Translations under genes and position numbers: made by a program
The notes under the pieces: generated by a model
What the model was told of the DNA's origin: nothing
What the model saw: the letters and a program-made list of their open reading frames with translations, nothing else
Databases searched by the model: none
Assembly: GCA_934465295.1 (NCBI GenBank)
Contig: CAKSKU010000010.1
Location: forward strand, 22,981-86,980
Direction: 5' to 3'
From: an uncultured Oscillospiraceae bacterium
Lineage (GTDB): Bacteria; Bacillota; Clostridia; Oscillospirales; Ruminococcaceae
Length of the DNA: 64,000 nt
In this document: positions 1-8,139 of the stretch, in pieces
How the letters are laid out: each line of letters starts with the position of its first letter
How positions within the stretch are numbered: position 1 is the stretch's first letter

Positions 1-150
1 GAGCGACCAAAGGGCTTCCGCCCTCTGGACACCTGACGAGCTGTGCTCAGCTCGACCAGCTATTTGACTTCGCGGTTCTCATACAAATTTGGACTATGCA
101 AATAATTCCGCATTCCGCATTCCGCATTCCGAATTTTTTAAATTATTGCC
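1..150. repeat. R1 element, right-hand end only (copy E)
   Basis: This is the outer end of the dispersed palindromic R1 family, cut by the window edge. Positions 1-100 are nearly identical to the right end of the copy between purB and clpB (58880-58980), sharing the GAGCGACC, GCTGTGCTCAGC and GGTTCTCATACAAAT blocks. It closes with an array of a 7-bp unit (ATTCCGC/ATTCCGA) at about 105-138. No coding capacity is apparent. The folT promoter starts directly after it. Confidence 0.8.
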
Positions 151-179
151 TTGACTTTTTCGCTTGGTCGTGATACAAT
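151..179 (+). promoter_or_regulatory. Sigma-A type promoter of folT
   Basis: TTGACT at 151-156 and TACAAT at 174-179 are separated by 17 bases. Transcription would start near 186 and run through the THF riboswitch into the ECF transporter gene. Confidence 0.75.
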
Positions 180-228
180 ATTATATGTTGATAGTATATA
201 TCAACCTTTTATAGCAGAAATACGCATT

Positions 229-330
229 TACAGAGTAGAGAACTGAGCGTACAAGTGTCCGACGGACGGGGAGTTGCCGTTGGAACGAAAAGCATCCATT
301 GCTTGCGGTTCAGTTCTTGCATCCCGCTGA
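229..330 (+). promoter_or_regulatory. Tetrahydrofolate (THF) riboswitch
   Basis: The stretch has the landmarks of the THF (folE/folT) riboswitch class: GAGTAGA at 233-239, a GAACTGA arm paired with TCAGTTC further on, and the conserved TTGCATCC segment at about 317-324 closing the pseudoknotted fold. It sits in the leader of an ECF S-component gene, the usual place for this class. Downstream, CCTCC at 355-359 can pair with the GGAGG Shine-Dalgarno at 388-392, so control is probably at translation initiation. The match is by eye to the known consensus; the switching mechanism is inferred. Confidence 0.85.
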
Positions 331-397
331 AATGCATAACAGGAGCTTTTCATTCCTCCCGATATGCACTCACAGCATTTTTTTCAAGGAGGTTATA

Positions 398-970
398 ATG
401 AAAGGCTTTTTTTCTGTTTTCACAGGCTCTGCAAAGGAGCTGAAAAGCGTCAAATGTCTTGCTGTGGCAGGACTTATGACGGCGCTGTTCATCATTCTCG
501 ATATGTGTTCATTCAAGGTCGGTGTGTTCCTTAAGATCAACGTTGCGTTCTTTGCGCTCGCTGCTGTCGGAATGTTCTTCGGACCTGTTCCTGCGCTGCT
601 TGCGGCTGTTGCGGGCGATCTCATCGGCTGTCTTGTGAGCGGTCAGGCACCGTTTCCGCTGCTCACTGTCACGGCTGCGCTCGAAGGTCTTGTTTACGGC
701 TTTTGCCTTTACAAAAAAGAGGGAACGAAGCTTGCTGTAATGGCTGTTGTCGCAAGGCTCATCGATTCATTTGTGATAAATCTGCTGCTGAACACGGCGA
801 TACTTATGTCGGCAGGCTTTATGTCCAACACAAAGGCGCAGTTCTTCATCAGGCTTGGTGCTATTTCGGTACAGGCTGTTGTTTACTGCATTCTCTGCGC
901 ATTGGCACTCCCTGCTTTACAGGTCATCTACAAGCGGGTCTCGGGTAAGATACACAGGTCTGCGGTATAA
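398..970 (+). CDS. folT: Folate-family ECF transporter S component (FolT-like)
   Basis: This is a 190-residue integral membrane substrate-binding subunit of an energy-coupling factor importer. It shows about five or six hydrophobic segments and the FolT-like N-terminal pattern in which a first helix (LAVAGLMTALFIILDMCSF) is followed by KINVAFFALAAVGMFFGPVP. Such S components associate with a shared EcfT/EcfA1/EcfA2 module, which is not in this window. The start at 398 is chosen because AAGGAGG lies at 386-392; the in-frame ATG at 332 lacks a site, and a start at 299 would run through the riboswitch. The THF riboswitch upstream strongly supports folate as substrate. A terminator follows, so the gene is monocistronic. 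Confidence 0.9.
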   Translation: MKGFFSVFTGSAKELKSVKCLAVAGLMTALFIILDMCSFKVGVFLKINVAFFALAAVGMFFGPVPALLAAVAGDLIGCLVSGQAPFPLLTVTAALEGLVYGFCLYKKEGTKLAVMAVVARLIDSFVINLLLNTAILMSAGFMSNTKAQFFIRLGAISVQAVVYCILCALALPALQVIYKRVSGKIHRSAV

Positions 971-998
971 TATTTTTTCAACGGATTTCTGCTAAATT

Positions 999-1041
999 AA
1001 GAGAGTCGGACGGCTTTTTTGCGGCTGTTCGGCTCTTTTAC
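999..1041 (+). terminator. Rho-independent terminator of folT
   Basis: AGAGTCGGACGGC can pair, with a few G-U pairs, with GGCTGTTCGGCTCT across a T-rich loop, and a TTTTAC tract follows. It lies about 30 bases after the folT stop codon. Confidence 0.7.
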
Positions 1042-1093
1042 TTTGTTGCATTAAAGCAAATTACATAAAAATTCCCTGCATTTTTTCTGTATA

Positions 1094-1123
1094 TTGTAAA
1101 AATTCACAGAAATTTGATATATT
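1094..1123 (+). promoter_or_regulatory. Candidate promoter of the chemoreceptor gene
   Basis: TTGTAA at 1094-1099 and TATATT at 1118-1123 are 18 bases apart, about 60 bases before the start codon. I see no clear sigma-28 (motility) promoter. The assignment is only by box similarity. Confidence 0.4.
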
Positions 1124-1184
1124 GAGAGTTATAAAGTGGTACAATTAAAGCAAAGAATGTACACCCCATGGGGAGGGTTTTGGT

Positions 1185-3521
1185 ATGGCAAAGTTAAATT
1201 TACAGAAAAAAAGCAAAACATCAGATATAAAAGTCAGGAAAAAGTTTGATATCAGCTATTTCAAGCTCAATCGGAACAGCATCAAGACAAAGCTCATTAT
1301 CTTCGTATGCATAATGTCGCTCGTTGTTGTTCTGCTGCTTGCGTTCGTCAACTATTTTTCACTTTCAACAGGCGTAAAATCGACCGTTAATCAGATGATA
1401 ACACCTATCACAACAGAGGCGGCATCGGACGTAAGCGTTAAGATCTCCATGCTCAAAACCAAGACCGACACGGCTTTCCAAAAGACACTTTGCAGCGACA
1501 ATATCGGCGCTTCAAAGGGAGCTTCGTCCTATCTCAAATATATGTTCAATGAGTATAAGCTCAATGTAAAGGATTTCGCAATGTTCAAAATGGGTGATTT
1601 TTTCATTGGTTCGGACAGATTCAATGCAGAAAATGCAGAGGCACTCAAAGACCTTGAGGTTTATCAGACGGCAAAGTCAAAGGGCATAGCCATCACTGAG
1701 CCTATCCCCTATGAGGACGGCAGCGGTTCGGAATTCATCATTGCCGTATCGGGATCATCAAGCGTTACAAGCTATGTTCTCGTTGCCTACTATGATGCAC
1801 AGATACTTTCCGATATCGTAAATTCCGTTCAGTTCAGTGAAAATTCCACAGCCTACATAATCAATTCCGAGGGCACGATGATCGCTTCAAACGACATCAA
1901 TAACGTTGTCAATGCAGTGAACCACAATGCCCTTGCGGAAACCGACAGCAGCTATGCCGCTATCGCAGAGATACAGACACTCGCAATGAGCGGTGAATCG
2001 GGCAGCGAGAGCATAGTTGTCAACGGCGTGAAGAGCCGTGTTGCGTATGCGCCTATCGATGGCAGCAACTGGTCGCTTATCCTTGTCGGTCCCGAATCCG
2101 ACTTTGACGGTACACTCAAAACAACTACGACGATAATCGTTGTGTTCTCCGTTGTTCTCGTTATAGCAGCATTTATCTGCACGTTCATTATCATGAATGG
2201 CGTTGTAAATCCGATCATCGGCGTTACAGCAAGACTTAAAGCACTTTCGGACGGTGACCTTTCCGCCGATACACCCGTTATCAAGCAGAAGAACGAGGTC
2301 GGAGTTCTCTCCGAATCGCTTGCGGCGACGGTCGCTTCGCTCCGCACATACATTGAACAGATCTCCGAGGCTCTCGGCAAGATCGCCGAGGGAAACCTTG
2401 CATTCGAGATGGACGGCGAATTCCGGGGAGATTTCGTCCAGATCAAGGAGAGCTTCAACGCTATCCTTTCACAGCTCAGAAAGACCTTCGGCAGGATCAG
2501 CGAATCGGCTAATACTGTTACGATCGGTGCTTCGCAGGTGGCATCGGGTTCGCAGCTTCTCAGCGACGGTGCGGCACGTCAGTCCGAAGCTGTCAGCGAA
2601 GTATCGAACCGTATGGAAAACATCGTCGGACATATCTCCGATTCCGTCAAATCCGCTTCGGATACGGAAGTCCTTGCTGCCGATATCAGGGAGCAGATCG
2701 ACTCCTGCAACCATGAAATGACGAAGATGCTGGGTTCGATGGATGATATCTCCAAGTCCTCCGCACAGATCTCCGATATTATCCGTGTTATCGATGATAT
2801 CGCATTCCAGACGAATATACTTGCCCTCAATGCGGCTGTCGAAGCTGCAAGAGCGGGCGATGCAGGACTTGGCTTCGCAGTTGTTGCCGATGAAGTCCGC
2901 AACCTTGCAAATATGAGTGCAGACGCAGCTAAACAGACCTCCGAGCTTATCGAGGATTCGCTGCGCAACGTCAAGCGGGGAACGGCTATTGCCAAGACGA
3001 CCGCTGAGTCACTTGACAAGATCGTACTCGGTGCTTCCGAGATCAACGAAAAGGTCAAGAGCATTGCGGAAAATGCAGAACAGCAGAACAGCCTTATCTC
3101 CGAGATATACAACAGTGTAAACAGCGTTACAGCCGTTATCGACAACACGACATCGACCGCCGAGCAAAGCTCTGCCACTGCGAGTGATATGTCCGAGCAG
3201 GCTGAAGTTCTCCGTGATATGATCGACTTCTTTAAGATAGACTTTGACGAAAGTGCAGTTCCCGAAGAAACCGCTGAAACGGCTTCGGAAAATGCTCCGT
3301 CCGAGCTTGATATACCTGTTTTTGATCCGGATGAGACGACCGCTGTTGACAGCGAGCTTGACTTTGACAATATCGGCAGTCTTGATGAAAATGCTGACGG
3401 TGAAGCTAAGGCTGCGGAAGAAACATCTGAGGAAGCAGAGGTCGCTAAGACTGAACCGAATGCTGACATGGCAGAGGATGAGGTCATCTTTGAACCCACA
3501 GATGATGATGAAAACAAGTAA
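1185..3521 (+). CDS. Methyl-accepting chemotaxis protein with acidic C-terminal tail
   Basis: This is a 778-residue transmembrane chemoreceptor. A short cytoplasmic N-terminus precedes TM1 (about 37-60), then a large extracytoplasmic sensor of Cache-like size (about 61-312), TM2 (about 313-338), HAMP (about 339-395), a second HAMP-like segment and the coiled-coil signalling domain. The signalling hairpin tip is unmistakable near 536-572 (IAFQTNILALNAAVEAARAG, then GFAVVADEVRNLA). Residues from about 685 to 778 form an unusual tail rich in Glu, Asp and Ala, with no CheR-tethering pentapeptide visible at the end. GGGGAGGG lies just before the ATG. There are no chemotaxis or flagellar genes nearby. 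The ligand cannot be inferred. Confidence 0.95.
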   Translation: MAKLNLQKKSKTSDIKVRKKFDISYFKLNRNSIKTKLIIFVCIMSLVVVLLLAFVNYFSLSTGVKSTVNQMITPITTEAASDVSVKISMLKTKTDTAFQKTLCSDNIGASKGASSYLKYMFNEYKLNVKDFAMFKMGDFFIGSDRFNAENAEALKDLEVYQTAKSKGIAITEPIPYEDGSGSEFIIAVSGSSSVTSYVLVAYYDAQILSDIVNSVQFSENSTAYIINSEGTMIASNDINNVVNAVNHNALAETDSSYAAIAEIQTLAMSGESGSESIVVNGVKSRVAYAPIDGSNWSLILVGPESDFDGTLKTTTTIIVVFSVVLVIAAFICTFIIMNGVVNPIIGVTARLKALSDGDLSADTPVIKQKNEVGVLSESLAATVASLRTYIEQISEALGKIAEGNLAFEMDGEFRGDFVQIKESFNAILSQLRKTFGRISESANTVTIGASQVASGSQLLSDGAARQSEAVSEVSNRMENIVGHISDSVKSASDTEVLAADIREQIDSCNHEMTKMLGSMDDISKSSAQISDIIRVIDDIAFQTNILALNAAVEAARAGDAGLGFAVVADEVRNLANMSADAAKQTSELIEDSLRNVKRGTAIAKTTAESLDKIVLGASEINEKVKSIAENAEQQNSLISEIYNSVNSVTAVIDNTTSTAEQSSATASDMSEQAEVLRDMIDFFKIDFDESAVPEETAETASENAPSELDIPVFDPDETTAVDSELDFDNIGSLDENADGEAKAAEETSEEAEVAKTEPNADMAEDEVIFEPTDDDENK

Positions 3522-3548
3522 TAAGCGGTTCACTTAAATGAAATTTTA

Positions 3549-3591
3549 TCTTCGCAAAGGTGAAAAAATGCCTTTGCGAAGATTTTTTTAC
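3549..3591 (+). terminator. Strong Rho-independent terminator after the chemoreceptor gene
   Basis: A perfect 13-bp stem (ATCTTCGCAAAGG / CCTTTGCGAAGAT) with a 10-base loop is followed by a run of T. It ends right at the ribosome-binding site of the next gene, so little read-through into that gene is expected. Confidence 0.9.
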
Positions 3592-3601
3592 AGGAGAATT
3601 T

Positions 3602-3904
3602 ATGGATATTTTAGGGCAGCATCCGACCGCAGCGGTCATTGCGGCATATTTTCTTATAATAAACATTGCAGGCTTTGCGGCGGCATTTTCCGACAAGAGG
3701 AGAGCCGAAAAAGGCAGGCGGCGCATTCCCGAGCCGACGCTGTTCTTTATTTCGCTGATCGGCGGCTCGGTCGGGATGCTTATCGGCATGAAAAAGTTTC
3801 GGCACAAGACAAAACAGAAGCGTTTTATGGTGGGAATTCCGCTCATGATCGTCTGTCAGCTTGCTCTTGCGGCGGCGGTTTGCGGTTTTTGGCTTTTTGG
3901 ATAA
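3602..3904 (+). CDS. DUF1294 family small membrane protein
   Basis: This 100-residue protein has three or so hydrophobic segments and the DUF1294 signature. FSDKRRAEKGRRRIPEPTLF is followed by a glycine-rich helix (LIGGSVGMLIGMKKFRHKTK), matching the family pattern DKxxA-RxPE-GG-HKT. The function of DUF1294 is not known; some homologues carry an N-terminal cold-shock domain, absent here. The start at 3602 is chosen for the ACAGGAGAA site at 3591-3599. The gene lies alone between a strong terminator and the citrate synthase promoter. Confidence 0.8.
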   Translation: MDILGQHPTAAVIAAYFLIINIAGFAAAFSDKRRAEKGRRRIPEPTLFFISLIGGSVGMLIGMKKFRHKTKQKRFMVGIPLMIVCQLALAAAVCGFWLFG

Positions 3905-3971
3905 ATTTTTGCAGTTTCTTTGCTTTTGTAAATGCATTTCTGATAATATGGTGAAAATTACGTCACTTTGC

Positions 3972-4000
3972 TTGCAAATATTCAAAAAATATGTTAAAAT
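3972..4000 (+). promoter_or_regulatory. Promoter of the citrate synthase gene
   Basis: TTGCAA at 3972-3977 and TAAAAT at 3995-4000 are separated by 17 bases, about 50 bases upstream of the start codon. Confidence 0.6.
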
Positions 4001-4051
4001 TTTATCATAAATCATAATAAGAGAAATATTTACGAAAGGACAGATGCTTTA

Positions 4052-5422
4052 ATGGCTTCAAACTACAACTTCGCAAGGGTCACTCCCGACATTATCGAAC
4101 TCACCGAAATTTGCAAAAAGAACGGAAACATTGACCCTGAGCTTTATACGAAATACGATGTTAAACGAGGACTCCGCGATATCAACGGCAAAGGAGTTCT
4201 TGCAGGACTTACCGAAATTTCCGAGATCATTTCCTCAAAGACCGTCGACGGAAAAAGCGTTCCCTGCGAAGGCGAGCTTTATTACAGAGGATACAACATA
4301 AACGACCTTGTAAACGGCTTTATCGGCAAACGCCGCTTCGGTTTTGAGGAGATCACCTATCTGCTTCTCCTCGGCGAGCTTCCGAACGAGCAGCAGCTTG
4401 ACAAATTCAAGCGCATTCTTGCCGACTACCGCAAGCTGCCGACTACCTTTGTCCGTGATATCATTATGAAATCCCCGAGCGAGGATATTATGAACGGCAT
4501 TTCACGAGGAATACTCACGCTCTATTCCTACGATGATTCGCCGAACGACCTTTCGCTGCCGAACGTTATGCGCCAGTCGCTTGAGCTTATCTCGCTCCTG
4601 CCGCTTATCACGGTTTACAGCTATCATGCAAAGAATTACTACATTGATGGCGGAAGCTTCTTTATCCATCAGCCTGTTGCGGAGTATTCGACGGCGGAAA
4701 ATATCCTTCACATGCTCCGTCCCGACAGCAGCTTCACCGAGCTTGAAGCATCGATACTTGACCTTGCGCTCGTACTTCACGCTGAACACGGCGGCGGAAA
4801 CAACTCCACCTTTACCACGCACGTTGTTACCTCGTCGGGAACGGACACTTATTCCGCAATTTCCGCTGCGCTTGCTTCACTTAAAGGACCTAAGCACGGC
4901 GGCGCAAACATCAAGGTATCGATGATGTTTGACGATATGAAGAACCACATCAGCGACTGGGAGGACGAGGACGAAATAAGAAATTACCTTGTAAAGCTGC
5001 TCCACAAGGAGGGCTTTGACCGCTCGGGACTTATCTATGGTATGGGTCACGCAGTTTATTCCATCTCCGACCCGAGAGCGAACCTTCTCCGTCAGGCGGT
5101 AGAAAAGCTCTCCAAGGCAAAGGGCAGGGAGAAGGAGTTCAAGCTTTACAATTCTATCGAGCGTCTTGCTCCGCAGGTCATTGCAGATGAGAGAAAGATA
5201 TACAAGGGTGTATCGGCGAATGTCGATTTTTACAGCGGATTTGCGTATACAATGCTTGATCTTCCGAGAGAGCTTTACACGCCGCTCTTTGCGATCGCAA
5301 GAATTTCGGGCTGGTCTGCGCACCGTATGGAGGAGCTTGTAAACGCAAGCAAGATCATTCGTCCTGCATATAAGGCTGTTCACGACAAGCAGGAATATAT
5401 TGAGTTTGAGAACAGAGAGTGA
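4052..5422 (+). CDS. gltA: Citrate synthase
   Basis: This 456-residue cytosolic enzyme condenses acetyl-CoA with oxaloacetate at the entry to the (often incomplete) clostridial TCA pathway, feeding 2-oxoglutarate and glutamate synthesis. Citrate synthase landmarks are clear: the first active-site region HAEHGGGNNSTF, then SLKGPKHGGAN, the catalytic His in YGMGHAVY with SDPRA, and a C-terminal ARISGWSAHRMEE. The length and N-terminal extension (TPDIIELTEICKKNGNIDPE) are typical of clostridial enzymes. GAAAGGA precedes the ATG. The gene is monocistronic, and an R1 palindromic element starts directly after the stop codon. Confidence 0.97.
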   Translation: MASNYNFARVTPDIIELTEICKKNGNIDPELYTKYDVKRGLRDINGKGVLAGLTEISEIISSKTVDGKSVPCEGELYYRGYNINDLVNGFIGKRRFGFEEITYLLLLGELPNEQQLDKFKRILADYRKLPTTFVRDIIMKSPSEDIMNGISRGILTLYSYDDSPNDLSLPNVMRQSLELISLLPLITVYSYHAKNYYIDGGSFFIHQPVAEYSTAENILHMLRPDSSFTELEASILDLALVLHAEHGGGNNSTFTTHVVTSSGTDTYSAISAALASLKGPKHGGANIKVSMMFDDMKNHISDWEDEDEIRNYLVKLLHKEGFDRSGLIYGMGHAVYSISDPRANLLRQAVEKLSKAKGREKEFKLYNSIERLAPQVIADERKIYKGVSANVDFYSGFAYTMLDLPRELYTPLFAIARISGWSAHRMEELVNASKIIRPAYKAVHDKQEYIEFENRE

Positions 5423-6300
5423 AGTAAAATTCGGAATTCGGAATGCGGAATTCGGAATTATTTGCATAGCTAACATTTGTCGGGCGTTGCGAAGCAAAAC
5501 TAAAGTTTACGTCCACGCTTTTCAAAGGGTGGCAGGGGTCAAGGGGGCAGAGCCACCTTGTCGCTCTCCGCAGAGAGCGAAACTCCCTAAACTGACAGTC
5601 AAGACATTGCCGCAATAGAACAATATCTAACAGCTAAAAAAGGCGCAATTCACACGAATAATGGTAAAACGGGCTATGATAAACAAAGTTCGTAAAACCT
5701 AAAAATGTGAATTGCGCCATTCTGTTTTCTTCAAAAAAACTATCCTCGGCATAAAATGCGCAGAGCGAAAGCGATAAGCATTTTATGCCGACAACGTTTG
5801 AACGGCGGTGAAGTGGGATATGAGCGGCAAAAAGATATTTTAATGCAGGGTCGGATATTGAATCCGCCACTGACGAAATTTGTTGTGTTTACTGACATAC
5901 TCCACCGCTGTTCATACTGCGGTTTACCATTCATAGAGCGTTGAAGCTTCAAATCCGCTCACTTCGTTCGTGGATTTTTGCTTCAAGGATAGTTTATTTT
6001 AGGAAAATAGTATGGCGCAATTCACATTTTTGGTTTTACGAACTTGATTTCTCATAGTTCGTTTTACCTTTTTGATGTGAATTGCGCCTTTTTAACTGTT
6101 ACTGATTACGCTATTGCAACTGACATTTTGCTGTTAGTTTAGGGAGTTTCGCTCTCTGCGGAGAGCGACAAGGGGCTTCTCGCCCCCTTGACCCCCCGCA
6201 AGCTGTGCTCAGCTTGACCAGCCGGTTGGCTTCGCAGTTCTCATACAAATTTGAGCTATGCAATAATTCCGAATTCCGCATTCCGAATTCCGAATTTATT
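5423..6300. repeat. R1 palindromic element, full copy A
   Basis: This 0.88-kb element directly abuts the citrate synthase stop codon. Outer arrays of a 7-bp unit run in opposite directions (CGGAATT/CGGAATG at 5428-5460; the complement at 6267-6298). Inside are matching arms (CGCTCTCCGCAGAGAGCG left, CGCTCTCTGCGGAGAGCG right) and two long hairpins at 5642-5718 and 6014-6088, each bounded by GGCGCAATTCACA and TGTGAATTGCGCC. The right one is followed by T5. The core has a perfect 12-bp stem, GGCATAAAATGC / GCATTTTATGCC, with a GCGAAAGC loop (5752-5794). No conserved reading frame is shared between copies. It separates two + strand genes. Confidence 0.85.
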
Positions 6301-6360
6301 TTGTCATTGTATTTTTCATAGCTGCATATATTTATACAAAAACAAATGAAAGGACTTGCT

Positions 6361-8037
6361 ATGAAAAAATCACACAGACAGGGCTTTCTGGGCGGCTCGC
6401 TCATTCTTATTGCTTCGGCTGCGGTCTCCAAGGTCATCGGAGCTGTTTTCCGAATTCCTCTTGCCAATCTTCTCGGCGGTGAGGGTATGGGGTATTTCTC
6501 TGCGGCTTACGGCATTTTTATGACGGTTTATGCTGTTTCCGTTACGGGTTTGCCCATTGCGGCGGCGAAGCTCACGGCTGAACGCTTGGCTCGTTCGGAC
6601 GAGGGTGGTGCTGCGAATGTTCGGAGCACGGCTCTTGCGCTTTGTGCTTTATGCGGTGCTGCTTTTACCCTGCTGACGCTTTTGCTTGCATACCCTTTCT
6701 GCGCTTATATGAGCAGAAGCCCATTATCGGTCATTGCTGTTGCGGCTATTGCGCCGTCCATACTTTTCAGCTGCGTTACGGCGGTTTTCCGAGGCTGTGC
6801 GGAGGGGCGGCGGAATATGTACCCCACTGCCGTTTCGCAGGTCATAGAGGCTGCTGTGAAGCTTTTATCGGGGCTTGCGCTTTGCTATGCTGTACTTAAC
6901 GCTCCCCGCTCGTTTTTCGTTTCGGCAGAGGCTCTTATCAAGCGCATTTTGCCGTTCGGGGCGATACAGGCGGCTTCGGCTGATGAGCTTGTGATGCCTT
7001 TGGCGGCGGCTGCGGCAGTCCTTGGGGTGACTGTTTCCTCGGCGGCCGGGCTTTTATACATGGTTCTGCGCAATGCTTTTGTGAGGGAGGAGAAGCTTCG
7101 CTCTGCGCCGACGCTCCCGACTGCCCGTGAGCTTACGATGATAATGCTGCCCGTTGCTTTAGGCTCGCTGATAACCAATCTGACGTCGCTCATCGATCTT
7201 GCGACGATAATTTCCTGTTTAAAGAGGGCGGTGGAAGCAAAGCCGCAGTTTTTCTCATCGATGCTAAGCGGAATTTCGCCCGAGGCTATGCCGAACTTCA
7301 TTTTCGGCTGTTTTTCTGGGCTTGCGGTGACGGTTTTCAACCTTATCCCGTCATTCACGAATATGTTTGGCAAGGGAGCTGTGCCTTTTGTGGCGGAGGG
7401 CTTTGCAAAGAGGGACAAAACGCTGATAGAGCAGGCTGTGATGCGTGTTTTTTTCACTGCCGGGTTCATTGCCGTTCCTGCGGGGCTTGGGATATCTGCA
7501 CTTGCGCCGCAGATACTGACGCTGCTGTTCCCCTCACGGCGGCTTGAAGCGTTCACGGCTGCGCCCTCGCTGCGCCTGCTTGGGTTTGGTGTGATATTCC
7601 TGTCGGTCTCGTCGGTGCTTTTCGCTGTGCTTCAGGCGGCAGGAAAGGGGGATATTCCCGTAAAGATAATGGCTGTCGGGGTCGGGGTGAAGCTTATACT
7701 CAACCTTGCGCTTATCCCCATTCCCGAGGTCAATGCGGCAGGGGCGGCTGTTTCGACCGATATATGCTATCTGCTGATAATGCTGCTGTCCGTAAAGGCG
7801 GTCTCGGGGCTTTCGGGAATACCGCTCGGGAGTTTTTTTTCACTGCTGGCAAAGCTTTTTTTCTGCGGAATATTATGCGCTCTGGCGGCGGTGCTATCGC
7901 AGAATTTTCTGCAAAACCTATGGGAAACTCCGCTCACGCTGTTTATTTCCGTGCCGATCGGGGCAATATTTTACATAATAAGCACACATTTAACAGGGAT
8001 TTTGACCAAAACTACGTTAAAAATGCTGATTTGCTGA
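6361..8037 (+). CDS. SpoVB/MurJ-like polysaccharide flippase (MOP superfamily)
   Basis: This 558-residue polytopic membrane protein has about 14 predicted helices. The N-terminus GGSLILIASAAVSKVIGAVF with RIPLANLLGGEGMGYFSAAY is characteristic of the SpoVB branch of the MATE/MVF exporter family, which flips lipid-linked cell-wall or spore-cortex precursors. The start at 6361 is preferred over 6346 because AAAGGA at 6348-6353 is correctly placed for it. The gene lies downstream of an R1 element and upstream of mazG, a neighbourhood also seen around SpoVB homologues in Bacillus (yabM-yabN-yabO). Exact substrate and any sporulation role cannot be read from sequence. Confidence 0.88.
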   Translation: MKKSHRQGFLGGSLILIASAAVSKVIGAVFRIPLANLLGGEGMGYFSAAYGIFMTVYAVSVTGLPIAAAKLTAERLARSDEGGAANVRSTALALCALCGAAFTLLTLLLAYPFCAYMSRSPLSVIAVAAIAPSILFSCVTAVFRGCAEGRRNMYPTAVSQVIEAAVKLLSGLALCYAVLNAPRSFFVSAEALIKRILPFGAIQAASADELVMPLAAAAAVLGVTVSSAAGLLYMVLRNAFVREEKLRSAPTLPTARELTMIMLPVALGSLITNLTSLIDLATIISCLKRAVEAKPQFFSSMLSGISPEAMPNFIFGCFSGLAVTVFNLIPSFTNMFGKGAVPFVAEGFAKRDKTLIEQAVMRVFFTAGFIAVPAGLGISALAPQILTLLFPSRRLEAFTAAPSLRLLGFGVIFLSVSSVLFAVLQAAGKGDIPVKIMAVGVGVKLILNLALIPIPEVNAAGAAVSTDICYLLIMLLSVKAVSGLSGIPLGSFFSLLAKLFFCGILCALAAVLSQNFLQNLWETPLTLFISVPIGAIFYIISTHLTGILTKTTLKMLIC

Positions 8038-8139
8038 AGAAATTTAAAAAAACTCTTGAAAAAATCATAATAATAGGTTAATATATTATATGTGACTGAA
8101 GAAACGCCGAACTGCGGTTTTGAAAGGATATCGGGAGAT

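Noticed and set aside
299..397. Extended start for the FolT-like protein.
   Set aside because: It would translate the THF riboswitch; the strong AAGGAGG before 398 decides the start.
2579..3517. A 312-codon - strand ORF.
   Set aside because: Antisense to the chemoreceptor signalling domain, Ser/Ala-rich, no ribosome-binding site.
5355..6467. Short ORFs inside R1 copy A and the equivalent positions of copies C and D (for example 5400-5618, 5756-5944, 44993-45181, 58535-58771).
   Set aside because: They lie in palindromic repeats, differ in frame and length between copies, lack ribosome-binding sites, and the copies show no coding-type conservation.
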